In this document: positions 45,172 to 54,081 of the stretch, piece by piece
Layout: each line of letters opens with the position of its first letter
How positions within the stretch are numbered: position 1 is the stretch's first letter
DNA from: an uncultured Clostridia bacterium
GTDB taxonomy: Bacteria > Bacillota > Clostridia > TANB77 > CAG-508
Direction: 5' to 3'
Length of the DNA: 64,000 bases
NCBI GenBank assembly: GCA_934130975.1
Contig: CAKOYU010000003.1
Coordinates: 75,900 to 139,899 of the forward strand
Program-made: the position numbers and the translations under genes
The notes under the pieces: generated by a model
Told to the model about the DNA's origin: nothing
Database searches by the model: none
Seen by the model: the letters and a program-made list of their open reading frames with translations, nothing else

Positions 45172-45804
45172 TTAATTATATTTAAAATTACCTGTCCACT
45201 TGCCGCAATAACTACAAGACCAACATTCGTAGCCGTATGGTGACTTTTTGTAATACTCATCAAATGTAATTGTTCCATTCTGGTATTGTTGAAAATAGCC
45301 AATATCCACTTCATCCCAGTAGGCTCTAATTTCGTCCCTATTGTTAAACCATTTTCCCATATTACCACAACTCATACTATGATTGTTATTGTTTGTACAA
45401 TGAGTTTCTTTTTGAATATTCTCTTTGTTACTTTTTGTGTTTTTTGTTGTTTTTATACTCTTTACTTTAGACCATTTTGAATATTTTTTTCCTTTGTATG
45501 TTCTTATCCGAACATAGTATTTTTTGGCTACTTTTAGCTTAGTTATCTTTTTTGATACTGTTTTAGCATTTTTAATTTTTATTGATTTGTTTCCTTTTTT
45601 AAATTTACTGTTAGTAGAATACTGAATTTGGTATCCTGTAATATTTGATTTTTTCTTCCATTTAACAGTAAATGCTTTGCTTTGTGCCTTTACTGATGTA
45701 ATTGTCGTTGTTGGCATTGATGCAGCCAAAACAGTTGTAGGAAATGTCATTGAAATTAACAATATTATTGTTGTTATTACTATAAATATACTCCGTTTCA
45801 TCAT
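45172..45804 (-). CDS. Secreted FN3 protein with C-terminal shared module
   Basis: A 210-residue protein: signal peptide (FIVITTIILLISMTFPTTVL), fibronectin type III domain (about 33-120: VKWKKKSNITGYQIQYSTNS, KKYYVRIRTYKG), a short linker, and the Cys/His-rich module at the C-terminus. The FN3 domain resembles that of the 638-residue protein but the order of domains is reversed. Last gene of the T4SS-side operon before the adhesin promoter. Confidence 0.72.
   Translation of the reverse strand: MMKRSIFIVITTIILLISMTFPTTVLAASMPTTTITSVKAQSKAFTVKWKKKSNITGYQIQYSTNSKFKKGNKSIKIKNAKTVSKKITKLKVAKKYYVRIRTYKGKKYSKWSKVKSIKTTKNTKSNKENIQKETHCTNNNNHSMSCGNMGKWFNNRDEIRAYWDEVDIGYFQQYQNGTITFDEYYKKSPYGYECWSCSYCGKWTGNFKYN
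45175..45407 (-). repeat. 233-bp surface-protein module, copy B
   Basis: C-terminal module of the 210-residue protein; near-identical to copies at 40566 and 45829. Confidence 0.92.
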
Positions 45805-45825
45805 TTTTCTCCTTTATGAAAACAT

Positions 45826-47082
45826 TTAATTATATTTAAAATTACCTGTCCACTTGCCGCAATAACTACAAGACCAACATTCGTAGCCGTATGGTGACTT
45901 TTTGTAATACTCATCAAATGTAATTGTTCCATTCTGGTATTGTTGAAAATAGCCAATATCCACTTCATCCCAGTAGGCTCTAATTTCGTCCCTATTGTTA
46001 AACCATTTTCCCATATTGCCGCAGCTCATACTATGATTGTTATTGTTTGTACAATGAGTTTCTTTATTATTTTCGGCTGATGAATTGCTATTAGATGATG
46101 CGGACGCCGCATTAGACTTTGATTGTGCTACATTAGTTGAAGAGTTCTTATTTGTGCTATTTTTTGGTGTTTGTTGTTGTGCAGCTTTTTCTTTCACAGT
46201 AACATCACAAGTCTTTTCAACACCATTAGCTTTTGCTTTTATAGTAGCCTTACCAGCCTTTATAGCTGCAACTTTACCATTATCAACCTTCGTAATGCTT
46301 TCATCACTTGAAGACCATTCGATTTCCTTATTCTTTCCATCAACCTTAGCTTCGATTGTATATTCATCACCAATATTGAGTGATAAGACGGATACATTAA
46401 AATCAATTGTAGGTTCAGTAATAATAACCTTTACATCCATATATGAAACATTATCATTTGCATCCTTAGCAAAAACATTAGCTGTATATTCGCCTGCTTT
46501 TGTATAATCTACATCTTTATCGTCAAATGTTATCTCTACATTTGTTAAATCTGTTGCTTGATATTTGTTTGTTATGTCCTCTTTACAATCCTTTACGAAG
46601 CTGACTTCTTTTGGATTCATTCCCTCATCAGTAGAAAATACTGGAGCTGTTGTATCTGAAATTGTCAAATGTATTTTCTTAGTATCATCTACAGAAAACA
46701 ATTTTAATCCAAATAATTTATATTCACTTGTATGTGTTATTGTAATATTAGACTTTCCAACAGAATAATACGCCGCATCCCCATCTTTAGTAGCTTCAAT
46801 GTTTACTCGTGTATTTTCAGAAGTGACATCAGGATACTTACCTGTATCTACAAGCTCAGATAATGACGGTTCGTAGATTTCGCCATACTCTATTGTAACT
46901 TGCTTTTCTCTTACATCCCATTGGTTGATATTTCTTTCATATACATACCACAAAGAAATAAGTGTAGCAATTAGTATAATTATTATTCCAATTATAACAG
47001 CAGTTTTCTTTTTACTAAAAGCCTTTGCGCTTTGTTGTTTTACATCAGGATGCTGCTTGTTGTTTGTTTCATTATTTTTCAT
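45826..47082 (-). CDS. Membrane-anchored Ig/BIG2 protein with C-terminal shared module
   Basis: A 418-residue protein with an N-terminal cytoplasmic tail and membrane helix (AVIIGIIIILIATLISLWYV, about 29-48). An Ig-like part (INQWDVREKQVTIEYGEIYE, DTTAPVFS) is paralogous to the protein at 24679. A BIG2-like domain (SLNIGDEYTIEAKV, IEWSSSDESITKVDNGKVAA) and a Ser/Asn-rich linker lead to the Cys/His module at the C-terminus. It probably exposes the module outside the cell. Its start overlaps the preceding gene by 11 bp. Confidence 0.75.
   Translation of the reverse strand: MKNNETNNKQHPDVKQQSAKAFSKKKTAVIIGIIIILIATLISLWYVYERNINQWDVREKQVTIEYGEIYEPSLSELVDTGKYPDVTSENTRVNIEATKDGDAAYYSVGKSNITITHTSEYKLFGLKLFSVDDTKKIHLTISDTTAPVFSTDEGMNPKEVSFVKDCKEDITNKYQATDLTNVEITFDDKDVDYTKAGEYTANVFAKDANDNVSYMDVKVIITEPTIDFNVSVLSLNIGDEYTIEAKVDGKNKEIEWSSSDESITKVDNGKVAAIKAGKATIKAKANGVEKTCDVTVKEKAAQQQTPKNSTNKNSSTNVAQSKSNAASASSNSNSSAENNKETHCTNNNNHSMSCGNMGKWFNNRDEIRAYWDEVDIGYFQQYQNGTITFDEYYKKSPYGYECWSCSYCGKWTGNFKYN
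45829..46061 (-). repeat. 233-bp surface-protein module, copy C
   Basis: C-terminal module of the 418-residue protein; differs from copies A and B at a few positions (e.g. tattgccgcagctc versus tattaccacaactc). Confidence 0.92.
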
Positions 47083-47467
47083 CTTTTATTTCTCCCCTAT
47101 CATTGTATAAATCAATTCTATTTCCTAAAATACATATTTCGCTGTTTCTTGTATCATAATACTTTATCTGATTATTAGCATTATTCTTTATTATAATATG
47201 AGTGGATGAATACATATCCAAAAAGAATAAGAATTCGCCTACTACTAATATTCTTCGTCTTTTGGTTGTATCGCTTAATTTTGAATTATTAAGTGCCTTT
47301 ATAAACACATTATACATTTGTCCATCTTTTATATGCTTATGATTCAAATAGAAATTGATAAAACTCATACAATCAACTCTATAATCTTTCGCCGACCGTT
47401 TTTTAAGCTCTTTAGTTTCTAAAAAATCATCTAATTTATTTATCAGTTCTTTTCTTGTAAATGACAT
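47072..47467 (-). CDS. Protein resembling an isolated recombinase core-binding (SAM-like) domain
   Basis: A 131-residue protein. The first 90 residues (RKELINKLDDFLETKELKKR, SAKDYRVDCMSFINFYLNHK, KRRRILVVGEFLFFLDMY) look like the SAM-like N-terminal domain of tyrosine recombinases. No catalytic domain follows, only a short beta-rich tail. It could be a DNA-binding accessory protein. The resemblance is read by eye and is tentative. Confidence 0.5.
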   Translation of the reverse strand: MSFTRKELINKLDDFLETKELKKRSAKDYRVDCMSFINFYLNHKHIKDGQMYNVFIKALNNSKLSDTTKRRRILVVGEFLFFLDMYSSTHIIIKNNANNQIKYYDTRNSEICILGNRIDLYNDRGEIKDEK

Positions 47468-47489
47468 ATCAATACTCCTTATTTATGTT

Positions 47490-47963
47490 TTAATTTATCG
47501 CAAGTGATATAGCATTTTTAATAAAAGAAACAATTGCAATTATAATAATTATTGGCATAATTAAAGGACAGAATATTACACTTAATATTATTTTTATTGC
47601 AAATTGCACTAAACCCAAACCTATAAAATAACTCAGAACACAATAGCTTACTAATGTGCTTGTGATCCAATATGCTCTGAAAAATACAGATGCAATACTC
47701 CAAAAACTTTCTGTCAATATAATGTTGTTTGTCTGTAGCTCGTTTCTTATAAAGTCTATGGTTGATACAGCTACACTATTCGGAATCCTTAATAATCCAA
47801 TAATAAAATTATTTGAGTTAGTTCCATCAATTGCCTTAATGAAAATTACACTTAATATTCCAAACACTATCAACATTAAAAATAAGCAAATTGATTTTGA
47901 CATTTTATCTAATATTGCATCAACAAATTTATCACTAACTGCTTTTTCTGATTTTACGCTCAT
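47490..47963 (-). CDS. Unknown polytopic membrane protein
   Basis: A 157-residue protein with about four membrane helices (SICLFLMLIVFGILSVIFIK; TLVSYCVLSYFIGLGLVQFA; FCPLIMPIIIIIAIVSFI). No family recognised. Located downstream of the T4SS genes in the same direction, so it may be part of the mating-pair machinery or immunity to it. Confidence 0.6.
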   Translation of the reverse strand: MSVKSEKAVSDKFVDAILDKMSKSICLFLMLIVFGILSVIFIKAIDGTNSNNFIIGLLRIPNSVAVSTIDFIRNELQTNNIILTESFWSIASVFFRAYWITSTLVSYCVLSYFIGLGLVQFAIKIILSVIFCPLIMPIIIIIAIVSFIKNAISLAIN

Positions 47964-47971
47964 CTTAACAC

Positions 47972-48367
47972 CTACTTATCAAATTCTAAATCTATTCCAT
48001 CTAAAATGTCTTTAGTTGCTTCAAGCTCTTTGGTGTCCAAACTTTTAGATATTGTTTCCAGCTCTTTTCCATCAGTCTTAACAACATCTTTTAATGAGTA
48101 TTTCTTGCCTATTGTTGAAATATCTATTTCTCTTACACATTCGCCGAACCATTTATTTTCTTCTGAAAAGCGTTTGATTGTATTCGCTACTTCCATTCTG
48201 CTTATTGCATTGTTCGTAATATAACACGAACCTTGCCTATGTAAAAAATCGTTATTTTCCATATACCGCCGAATTTTATAATAAGCTGTAGGTGCTGCTT
48301 TATGTGTAAGAGCTTCATACTTGTTTGAATCCAAGTCGAAGTTAATCATCATCCGTTTTTTAGGCAT
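47972..48367 (-). CDS. VapD-like protein (putative endoribonuclease)
   Basis: A 131-residue protein with MMINFDLDSNKYEAL, AYYKIRRYMENNDFLHRQGS, YITNNAISRMEVANTIKRF and WFGECVREIDI. This pattern matches VapD-family proteins, which have a Cas2-like ferredoxin fold and RNase activity; the N-terminal Asp (NFDLD) is the expected catalytic residue. The C-terminal 40 residues extend beyond the usual family length. Overlaps its partner gene by 8 bp, suggesting a toxin-antitoxin-type pair. Confidence 0.7.
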   Translation of the reverse strand: MPKKRMMINFDLDSNKYEALTHKAAPTAYYKIRRYMENNDFLHRQGSCYITNNAISRMEVANTIKRFSEENKWFGECVREIDISTIGKKYSLKDVVKTDGKELETISKSLDTKELEATKDILDGIDLEFDK

Positions 48368-48668
48368 TTTTTATCACCACATTATAGTGTGATTTTATAC
48401 AGTCCTCAATATCGTTTTCAACATAGAAATACCATTCTTTAATTACTCTCATAAACCATTTTGTATATGGTAGATTCATTCCTAAATAAAAGAAAGGGTC
48501 TGTATTATCTAAATCAGAGCTATCAAATACTCCTTTTTCAATTTCTGTAAGATTGTGCTTAAAAGCATATTTTCTTATTATATTCAAACATTCCTCTTCT
48601 GTCATTCCATTTGCTTTTAACTTGTTCTCATCAAATACAAATTTCATTCTTAGAATTTCTTGTTCCAT
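48360..48668 (-). CDS. Putative VapD partner
   Basis: A 102-residue acidic protein (ILRMKFVFDENKLKANGMTE, YLGMNLPYTKWFMRVIKEWY) encoded directly before the VapD-like gene with overlapping stop and start. Its size, acidity and coupling suit an antitoxin or partner, but no family is recognised. Confidence 0.5.
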   Translation of the reverse strand: MEQEILRMKFVFDENKLKANGMTEEECLNIIRKYAFKHNLTEIEKGVFDSSDLDNTDPFFYLGMNLPYTKWFMRVIKEWYFYVENDIEDCIKSHYNVVIKNA

Positions 48669-48684
48669 ACTCTCCTACTTTCTT

Positions 48685-48700
48685 TTGGCAAAATTGCCAA
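48685..48700. repeat. Dispersed inverted repeat TTGGCAA-WW-TTGCCAA, copy 4
   Basis: TTGGCAAAATTGCCAA about 17 bp upstream of the ATG of the VapD-partner gene, an operator-like position. Confidence 0.8.
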
Positions 48701-48771
48701 AAATAATATTTTCCTTCGATTATTATATCATAAAGAATGGTTTTCTTACAATATTTTAAGACGATTTTTGA

Positions 48772-49674
48772 CTAATCACAAATATCAGGTTCATCTTCGG
48801 CTAATTCCTGCTCATCAGAATAATAGCCCATTTTCATATATTCTTCTGCTTTCAAATAATCAGTTATACCATAAACGGTTTTATCATCAATCTGCCCTGT
48901 ATATGAATGTAACTGTTTCACATTCTCCATTATTATTTGAGATAACTCATCACAAGGCGGCATATCTGGCGTTTTATATAAATCAAATAACTTATTCCAG
49001 TATTCGGCTGCCTTTTGGATATTACCTTCTGAATAATACTTTTTTATTTTATTTACACAGTCTTGTGATTCTTCCTGTTTTATTTCTTCTTTTGTCAGTA
49101 TTCTAAACTTGTCTTCATTGGGAACAAGAGCTAATCTCCTACCATTATCCCATTTCATAAATATTTGTCCTATATCATCTACAAAATCAACTGTACCTCT
49201 TGTTCCGCTTTCAATCGCTTGTGAATCTTCCATCTGTTCAAGTTCTATCCTCGTACCCTCTGGATATTTTACTTTAATTTTTCCAGCTTCTCTTGTTAAA
49301 CTTGCAAAATCATTTTTCATAATCCACCTTCCCCTTTCCTTGTTTATACAAATGTATCCTCTTTTTTCCAACATTCTTTTTGCAGCTTGCGTTGAAGGAT
49401 TATCTGGATGCCCATTTGCTCTTTCTATCGTCTGTTCAATTCTTGATGGTTTGATAATTTTCCCCTCTTGAACTAATTGCTCATATTCTTTTATAGCATT
49501 ATTTCTTTTTGTATGATAATCTTCGATTGCTATACTTGCATTTGTGTCAAATCTTTTTCTTTCCCTCTGTGTCAATCCTCGTGGTATTTTTGTTTTATCT
49601 ATAGTGTGATCACTAATAGGTGAAGATACACCGTTTATTGCTAACCATTGTTCTAATGACATTTTCTTACTCAT
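48772..49674 (-). CDS. DUF4314-domain protein with DEPDICD tail
   Basis: A 300-residue protein. Residues about 130-190 (VKYPEGTRIELEQMEDSQAI, GTRGTVDFVDDIGQIFMKWD, NGRRLALVPNEDKFRIL) form a DUF4314 SH3-like barrel typical of ICE and phage proteins. The N-terminal part is helical and basic. It ends LAEDEPDICD, the shared tail. The gene is preceded by the 83-bp promoter/operator module, so it is probably repressed by an ICE regulator. Confidence 0.75.
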   Translation of the reverse strand: MSKKMSLEQWLAINGVSSPISDHTIDKTKIPRGLTQRERKRFDTNASIAIEDYHTKRNNAIKEYEQLVQEGKIIKPSRIEQTIERANGHPDNPSTQAAKRMLEKRGYICINKERGRWIMKNDFASLTREAGKIKVKYPEGTRIELEQMEDSQAIESGTRGTVDFVDDIGQIFMKWDNGRRLALVPNEDKFRILTKEEIKQEESQDCVNKIKKYYSEGNIQKAAEYWNKLFDLYKTPDMPPCDELSQIIMENVKQLHSYTGQIDDKTVYGITDYLKAEEYMKMGYYSDEQELAEDEPDICD

Positions 49675-49702
49675 ATTGTATTACCTCTTTCTATTTTTAA
49701 AA

Positions 49703-49785
49703 TACCACTTGTGGCATTTTTTTTCAATTCGCAAAATAACCAAAGATTATCCTTTGTTTTTGGCTATTTTGTACCACTTGTAGCA
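49703..49785 (-). promoter_or_regulatory. 83-bp promoter/operator module, copy 1
   Basis: Bounded by TACCACTTGTGGCA and TACCACTTGTAGCA, with a CAAAATAACCAAA / TTTGGCTATTTTG hairpin between. On the minus strand TTGAAA-17-TATTTT places the first operator in the promoter spacer, upstream of the DUF4314 gene. Confidence 0.75.
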
Positions 49786-49804
49786 TTACAACATTGGTAT
49801 CAAC

Positions 49805-49853
49805 AAATAAGGCAAGTCATTCATTCCCTTATTAAGAAAAATAACTTGCCTTA
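49805..49853 (-). terminator. Intrinsic terminator after the T4SS operon
   Basis: Minus-strand AAGGCAAGT and ACTTGCCTT arms around a 26-base loop, followed by ATTTGTTG; closes transcription after the M23 hydrolase gene. Confidence 0.65.
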
Positions 49854-49858
49854 AATAA

Positions 49859-51628
49859 TTATAAATAATTTTCTGGATTCACTCTTACACCGTTTACTCT
49901 AACTTCAAAATGACAATGAGGTCCTGTACTGTTGCCTGTAGAGCCACTATAAGCTATTGCTTGCCCTTTCGTTACAGTATCCCCAACTCCTACCAGAAGT
50001 TTACTATTATGTGCATAAAGAGTTGTCAGACCATTGCCGTGATCTATGATGATATAATGTCCGTAACTATAATTAAGTTCTTTAGCTGCAATTACTTTGC
50101 CATCTGCGGCAGCACAAACCTTTGTGCCTGTAGGACAAGGAAAATCAATTCCGCCGTGATATTTACCTGATGAATAATTTGGATAACCAGCGGATATAGT
50201 TCTATATGAAGTTGGATAATCAAGTTTACCATTAGAAGAGCCATCACCAGTAGAGCCTGATATAGTTCCAGTATTTACAGATGATTTTCTTTTCTCATCA
50301 ATTAGCTTCATAAATTTGTCCGAATCATAAAGTTCTTTCATTAAGTCAAGGTCTTCATTAGTAATACTTGTTGCAGAATTCGTTTGACCTTTTTTTCTAT
50401 AAAAGGTATTTACAACTGAATAATTTTTATTAAGCCATTCTGTAAAATCTTTCGGCTTACAACTATCACTATACAAGTCAGCTTTGTTAAACTCTTCTAA
50501 AATATATTGCTCTGCATCATCAAACTTTATATCCATATCCAAGCAATGTATTACAGTAAACGCAGCTTTCCAATCCACCTTAGTATTTAAGTCACTATCT
50601 ATCTGATTCATATAATCTACATAGCTTGATATTGTATTGCTTTCTGCATATTCACCAAATATACCGCTTACACTACCTGCAATTCCTCCAGCAATTGCGT
50701 AAAATAGTGATAATAGTATAAGAAGAATTGCTCCTATAACTATTACAGGAGAGGCTTCTGCTAAAAGCGCAGCAAGTGATTTTAATAGCTTTGCTAACAC
50801 ATTAAAAACAGCCTTAACAATTTTTCCAACTAACTTAGCTGTACTTGTTCTAATTTTCTGTCTAATACTTCTCGTAGATACTTCCGCTGCCTTTCCAGCA
50901 GTTCTCATTGATGTATCCTTCATCTCAGAAGTAAATGCTTCTCCGATATTTCCTTCACTTGCTGTTTGTAGTTTTTTCCCTTTTCTGACAACAAACTTAC
51001 CAACTCGATTAGCAGCCTTTTTAGTTTTAATTGTTTTGCTGACTAATTCCGAACCTTTTTGTGTTCGGTTTATTCTTGTTTGTATCTTAGCTTGATTGTC
51101 TACATTACCAGCTTGCTCTTTGTTTATTGTTTCCTGAGTATTATGCTGCTTACTATTAGCTTTTGTTTTTATTTTAGATTTTGAAGCTTTGTTGTTAGCA
51201 ACACTCTCATTTTCAAAACTATTATAGCTTGAATTTCTGGTATTTTCATTTGAATTATATTCCTGAGCATCCTCGCCAGAATTATTTTCAGAATTGCTTG
51301 CTTTGTTTGCTTTAGTTTTTATAACTTCTTTGTTATCGAATGTAGTTCTTTTAAAAGAAGTTATATCTTCGTTTCTATCAGATGTTTCGCTGACATTTGT
51401 TTGCACTCCCTCATTTTTTTCAACATTAGTTGTAATTCCATCAGTATCCTCTTGTTCAACATTAGTTTCAAGTCTTGATGATAACTTTTCTTTATGTTTT
51501 TCCGAATACCATTTGTTTAAATCATTTGTATAGGAAAGTGCAACATTTTCAATATTTGCTCTGGCTATTTGACTATCAGCTTTAATATTACTTGCATCTT
51601 TTTTTGTGTCTTTGTAGTTGTCACTCAA
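49859..51628 (-). CDS. T4SS-associated M23 peptidoglycan hydrolase
   Basis: A 589-residue protein. An N-terminal low-complexity cytoplasmic region (about 1-220, Asn/Lys/Thr-rich) precedes a membrane helix (PVIVIGAILLILLSLFYAIA, about 293-312) and a linker region. The C-terminal LytM/M23 domain has YHGGIDFPC, GNGLTTLYAHNS and GPHCHFEVRVNG, containing the zinc ligands. It locally opens the cell wall for the conjugation channel. Unlike many Gram-positive ICE hydrolases it lacks an obvious second SLT or NlpC domain. Follows virB4 directly. Confidence 0.88.
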   Translation of the reverse strand: MSDNYKDTKKDASNIKADSQIARANIENVALSYTNDLNKWYSEKHKEKLSSRLETNVEQEDTDGITTNVEKNEGVQTNVSETSDRNEDITSFKRTTFDNKEVIKTKANKASNSENNSGEDAQEYNSNENTRNSSYNSFENESVANNKASKSKIKTKANSKQHNTQETINKEQAGNVDNQAKIQTRINRTQKGSELVSKTIKTKKAANRVGKFVVRKGKKLQTASEGNIGEAFTSEMKDTSMRTAGKAAEVSTRSIRQKIRTSTAKLVGKIVKAVFNVLAKLLKSLAALLAEASPVIVIGAILLILLSLFYAIAGGIAGSVSGIFGEYAESNTISSYVDYMNQIDSDLNTKVDWKAAFTVIHCLDMDIKFDDAEQYILEEFNKADLYSDSCKPKDFTEWLNKNYSVVNTFYRKKGQTNSATSITNEDLDLMKELYDSDKFMKLIDEKRKSSVNTGTISGSTGDGSSNGKLDYPTSYRTISAGYPNYSSGKYHGGIDFPCPTGTKVCAAADGKVIAAKELNYSYGHYIIIDHGNGLTTLYAHNSKLLVGVGDTVTKGQAIAYSGSTGNSTGPHCHFEVRVNGVRVNPENYL

Positions 51629-51643
51629 TTACACCCACATCCC

Positions 51644-54076
51644 TTAATCTCTTGCTTTTTGCATATTTGATGTTTGGTTAAGCTCGTAAATATAGTAATC
51701 CTCAGGCACGCTTAGCTTAAATGCAACAATGTCTTCACCATAAACAATAAGCCCTTGTCCTGCTGGCGAATCCATTACAAAGCTGCTTTCTTCATCTGAT
51801 ATTCCAAATATTTTACAAATCGGCGGAAGATCCAACGCTTTTTGTTTCAATATAACAGCAAACTCACTATTTGAAAGAATATTTCTACCTTGTTCGCAGC
51901 CCAATACATCCTGAATATTCTGTGTAATGATAGTTGGTAAAGCTCCATATTTTCTACCAATTTTATAAATTCTTTCGATATAATCGGCTGAGAACTTATT
52001 ATCAAGCATAATATGGAATTCATCAATGAATATCCAAGTGTTTTTGCCTTCATCCCTATTCTGTGAGATTTTATTCATTATATGCTCCAGAACAACAAGA
52101 TAGCCTGTAGTCTTCATACTTTGAGTAAGTTTTGATAAGTCAAATGATACTATTCTATTTTGCATTTCTACATTTGTATGCTTTGCAAATATATCCATAG
52201 CACCTTTTACATATCTTTCAAGAATCAATGCTAAGTTCTTTGCTTCGCCTTCTGAAAATCTTTCAAGCTCCGCATAGAAATGAGGAAAATCAGGCTCATA
52301 ATCTTTATCATCTGGATGCTCTAAATAATTTTCGTACATAATCTTTGAGCATCTATCAATAATTGATTTTTGTTCACCTGTTAAACCATTACCGCCAACA
52401 ATAGATTCAATAAAAGCTAATATATATTCCATTTTGGATTTTATCGGGTCTTCATCAGATAAATAACCAAATGATATATCAAATGGATTGATATATGTTT
52501 CTGCTTGCGTTGATATTTTTATTGTTTGCCCCCTCAGGTCTTTTATAATTTTTTCATATTCTGATTGATAGTCAACAATAATAATATCATCATTTGGATA
52601 CCTTAATAATATCTGCTCAATGTTTGTCTTTACCAAGAATGACTTACCTGAACCTGATGTAGCTAATACTGCACCGTTTCCATTCATTAACCTTTTTCTA
52701 TCGACAAACACAATATTTTTAGATACCATATCCATACCATAAAATATTGAACCTTCGTGCAGTAATTGTTTTGTGTTGAAAGGTACAAATGCCGCAGTTG
52801 CTTCACTCGTTAAACTTCTTTGAAATTGCAGAGTATTAAATCCAAACGGTAATAAATTGAGTAATCCCTCTAATTGCTGCCAATCTAATGTTCCCATAGT
52901 AACAATGTTCTCACCAGCAATTTTATTTACTTTATCTGTAGCTTGACTAAGCTCCTTTTCACTTTCTGCAATAATACATACCAATAAGTTAGTAGCAAAT
53001 GATTTTTGTTTCTTTTTTGTCAGAGCTGTTCTAAATTCAATTGCATCTTCGAGCTTAGCTTCAAGTTTTTCATCTCGAACTAACGCATAGTCATAATGGT
53101 TTTTATTGGCTCTTTTAACTTTTTTCAGCCTTTCATCTTTCATTCCAGATATTTTCTTGTTAAGAGTATTGATAACTTTTGCAGGATTCTTGCCGATTAT
53201 ATTTTCTGTAACAATAATGTTAGCATCTTTAATTGTGGTAAGCTGGTTATAAAGTTTAGGTGTAATGCTTGTATTCAGTTTATCTAAATACATTACTTTT
53301 ATATATTTTTTATCGCCAATAACAATATAATCTTTCTCACGGAAATTCATATCTTCTTTTGGTGCTAAAAAATCATACACATTTATATCTTCATTTACAT
53401 ACTGTTGAAGAATATTTTTACAGTCTGGGTAATCTTGTTCTAATGTGTTTATATTAAATATATTATATAAGAATTCAAGCCTTTCCTGTATTGTCCATTT
53501 GCGAACCTTAGAACCGAATAACTTGAATTTTTCTTCCAATTTAATTTGATATGCCATAAACAAGTCTTTTGCATCATCAAGATTCTCTGCTTCAACTGTT
53601 ATTACAATCAATCTTGTTTCGCATAGTGTTTCCTTTTGATGCCCTATTACATTTGTAATTAACTCGTTAAATTCCTCTGCAATCCGCTTTTCATTATCAC
53701 TTGCAGCTTCATCTGTTGTATAAATAAACCGATTTTTGTAATCCTTAGTTTCGAGAATTGTACTTGTATGCACTATTTGTATATGTTCATTCACACTATG
53801 TGAGTTAAGAAAATCAACATATTTAAGGAATATTGATTCCTGAACTTCTGGGCTTGCTTTTGAGAAAGATATATCACTATATTCGTAACAAATACTATAG
53901 TGTGTATCATCAATTCTCATTATGCCAGACTTTTCATCTATTTCTTTAAAAAACAACCTCAATACTTCGGGGTTGATCTTAGGTAATGCCAAAGATTCTT
54001 TAGTTTTCTTTTTGTCTGATTTTTTATCTTTGACTTTCGCTACTTTATTGTCTGTTTCTTTTTTCTTAAATAACAT
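51644..54076 (-). CDS. VirB4-family conjugation ATPase
   Basis: The conserved motor ATPase of type IV secretion systems. From ATG 54076 (RBS AAGGAG) it has 810 residues, Walker A GAVLATSGSGKSFLVKTN, IIVDYQSEYEKI, and Walker B TWIFIDEFHIMLDNKF followed by ITQNIQDVLG. The N-terminal 400 residues form the usual TraE/PrgJ-like domain. Placed between PrgI and the M23 hydrolase, the normal order. Confidence 0.95.
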   Translation of the reverse strand: MLFKKKETDNKVAKVKDKKSDKKKTKESLALPKINPEVLRLFFKEIDEKSGIMRIDDTHYSICYEYSDISFSKASPEVQESIFLKYVDFLNSHSVNEHIQIVHTSTILETKDYKNRFIYTTDEAASDNEKRIAEEFNELITNVIGHQKETLCETRLIVITVEAENLDDAKDLFMAYQIKLEEKFKLFGSKVRKWTIQERLEFLYNIFNINTLEQDYPDCKNILQQYVNEDINVYDFLAPKEDMNFREKDYIVIGDKKYIKVMYLDKLNTSITPKLYNQLTTIKDANIIVTENIIGKNPAKVINTLNKKISGMKDERLKKVKRANKNHYDYALVRDEKLEAKLEDAIEFRTALTKKKQKSFATNLLVCIIAESEKELSQATDKVNKIAGENIVTMGTLDWQQLEGLLNLLPFGFNTLQFQRSLTSEATAAFVPFNTKQLLHEGSIFYGMDMVSKNIVFVDRKRLMNGNGAVLATSGSGKSFLVKTNIEQILLRYPNDDIIIVDYQSEYEKIIKDLRGQTIKISTQAETYINPFDISFGYLSDEDPIKSKMEYILAFIESIVGGNGLTGEQKSIIDRCSKIMYENYLEHPDDKDYEPDFPHFYAELERFSEGEAKNLALILERYVKGAMDIFAKHTNVEMQNRIVSFDLSKLTQSMKTTGYLVVLEHIMNKISQNRDEGKNTWIFIDEFHIMLDNKFSADYIERIYKIGRKYGALPTIITQNIQDVLGCEQGRNILSNSEFAVILKQKALDLPPICKIFGISDEESSFVMDSPAGQGLIVYGEDIVAFKLSVPEDYYIYELNQTSNMQKARD

Positions 54077-54081
54077 TTTTA

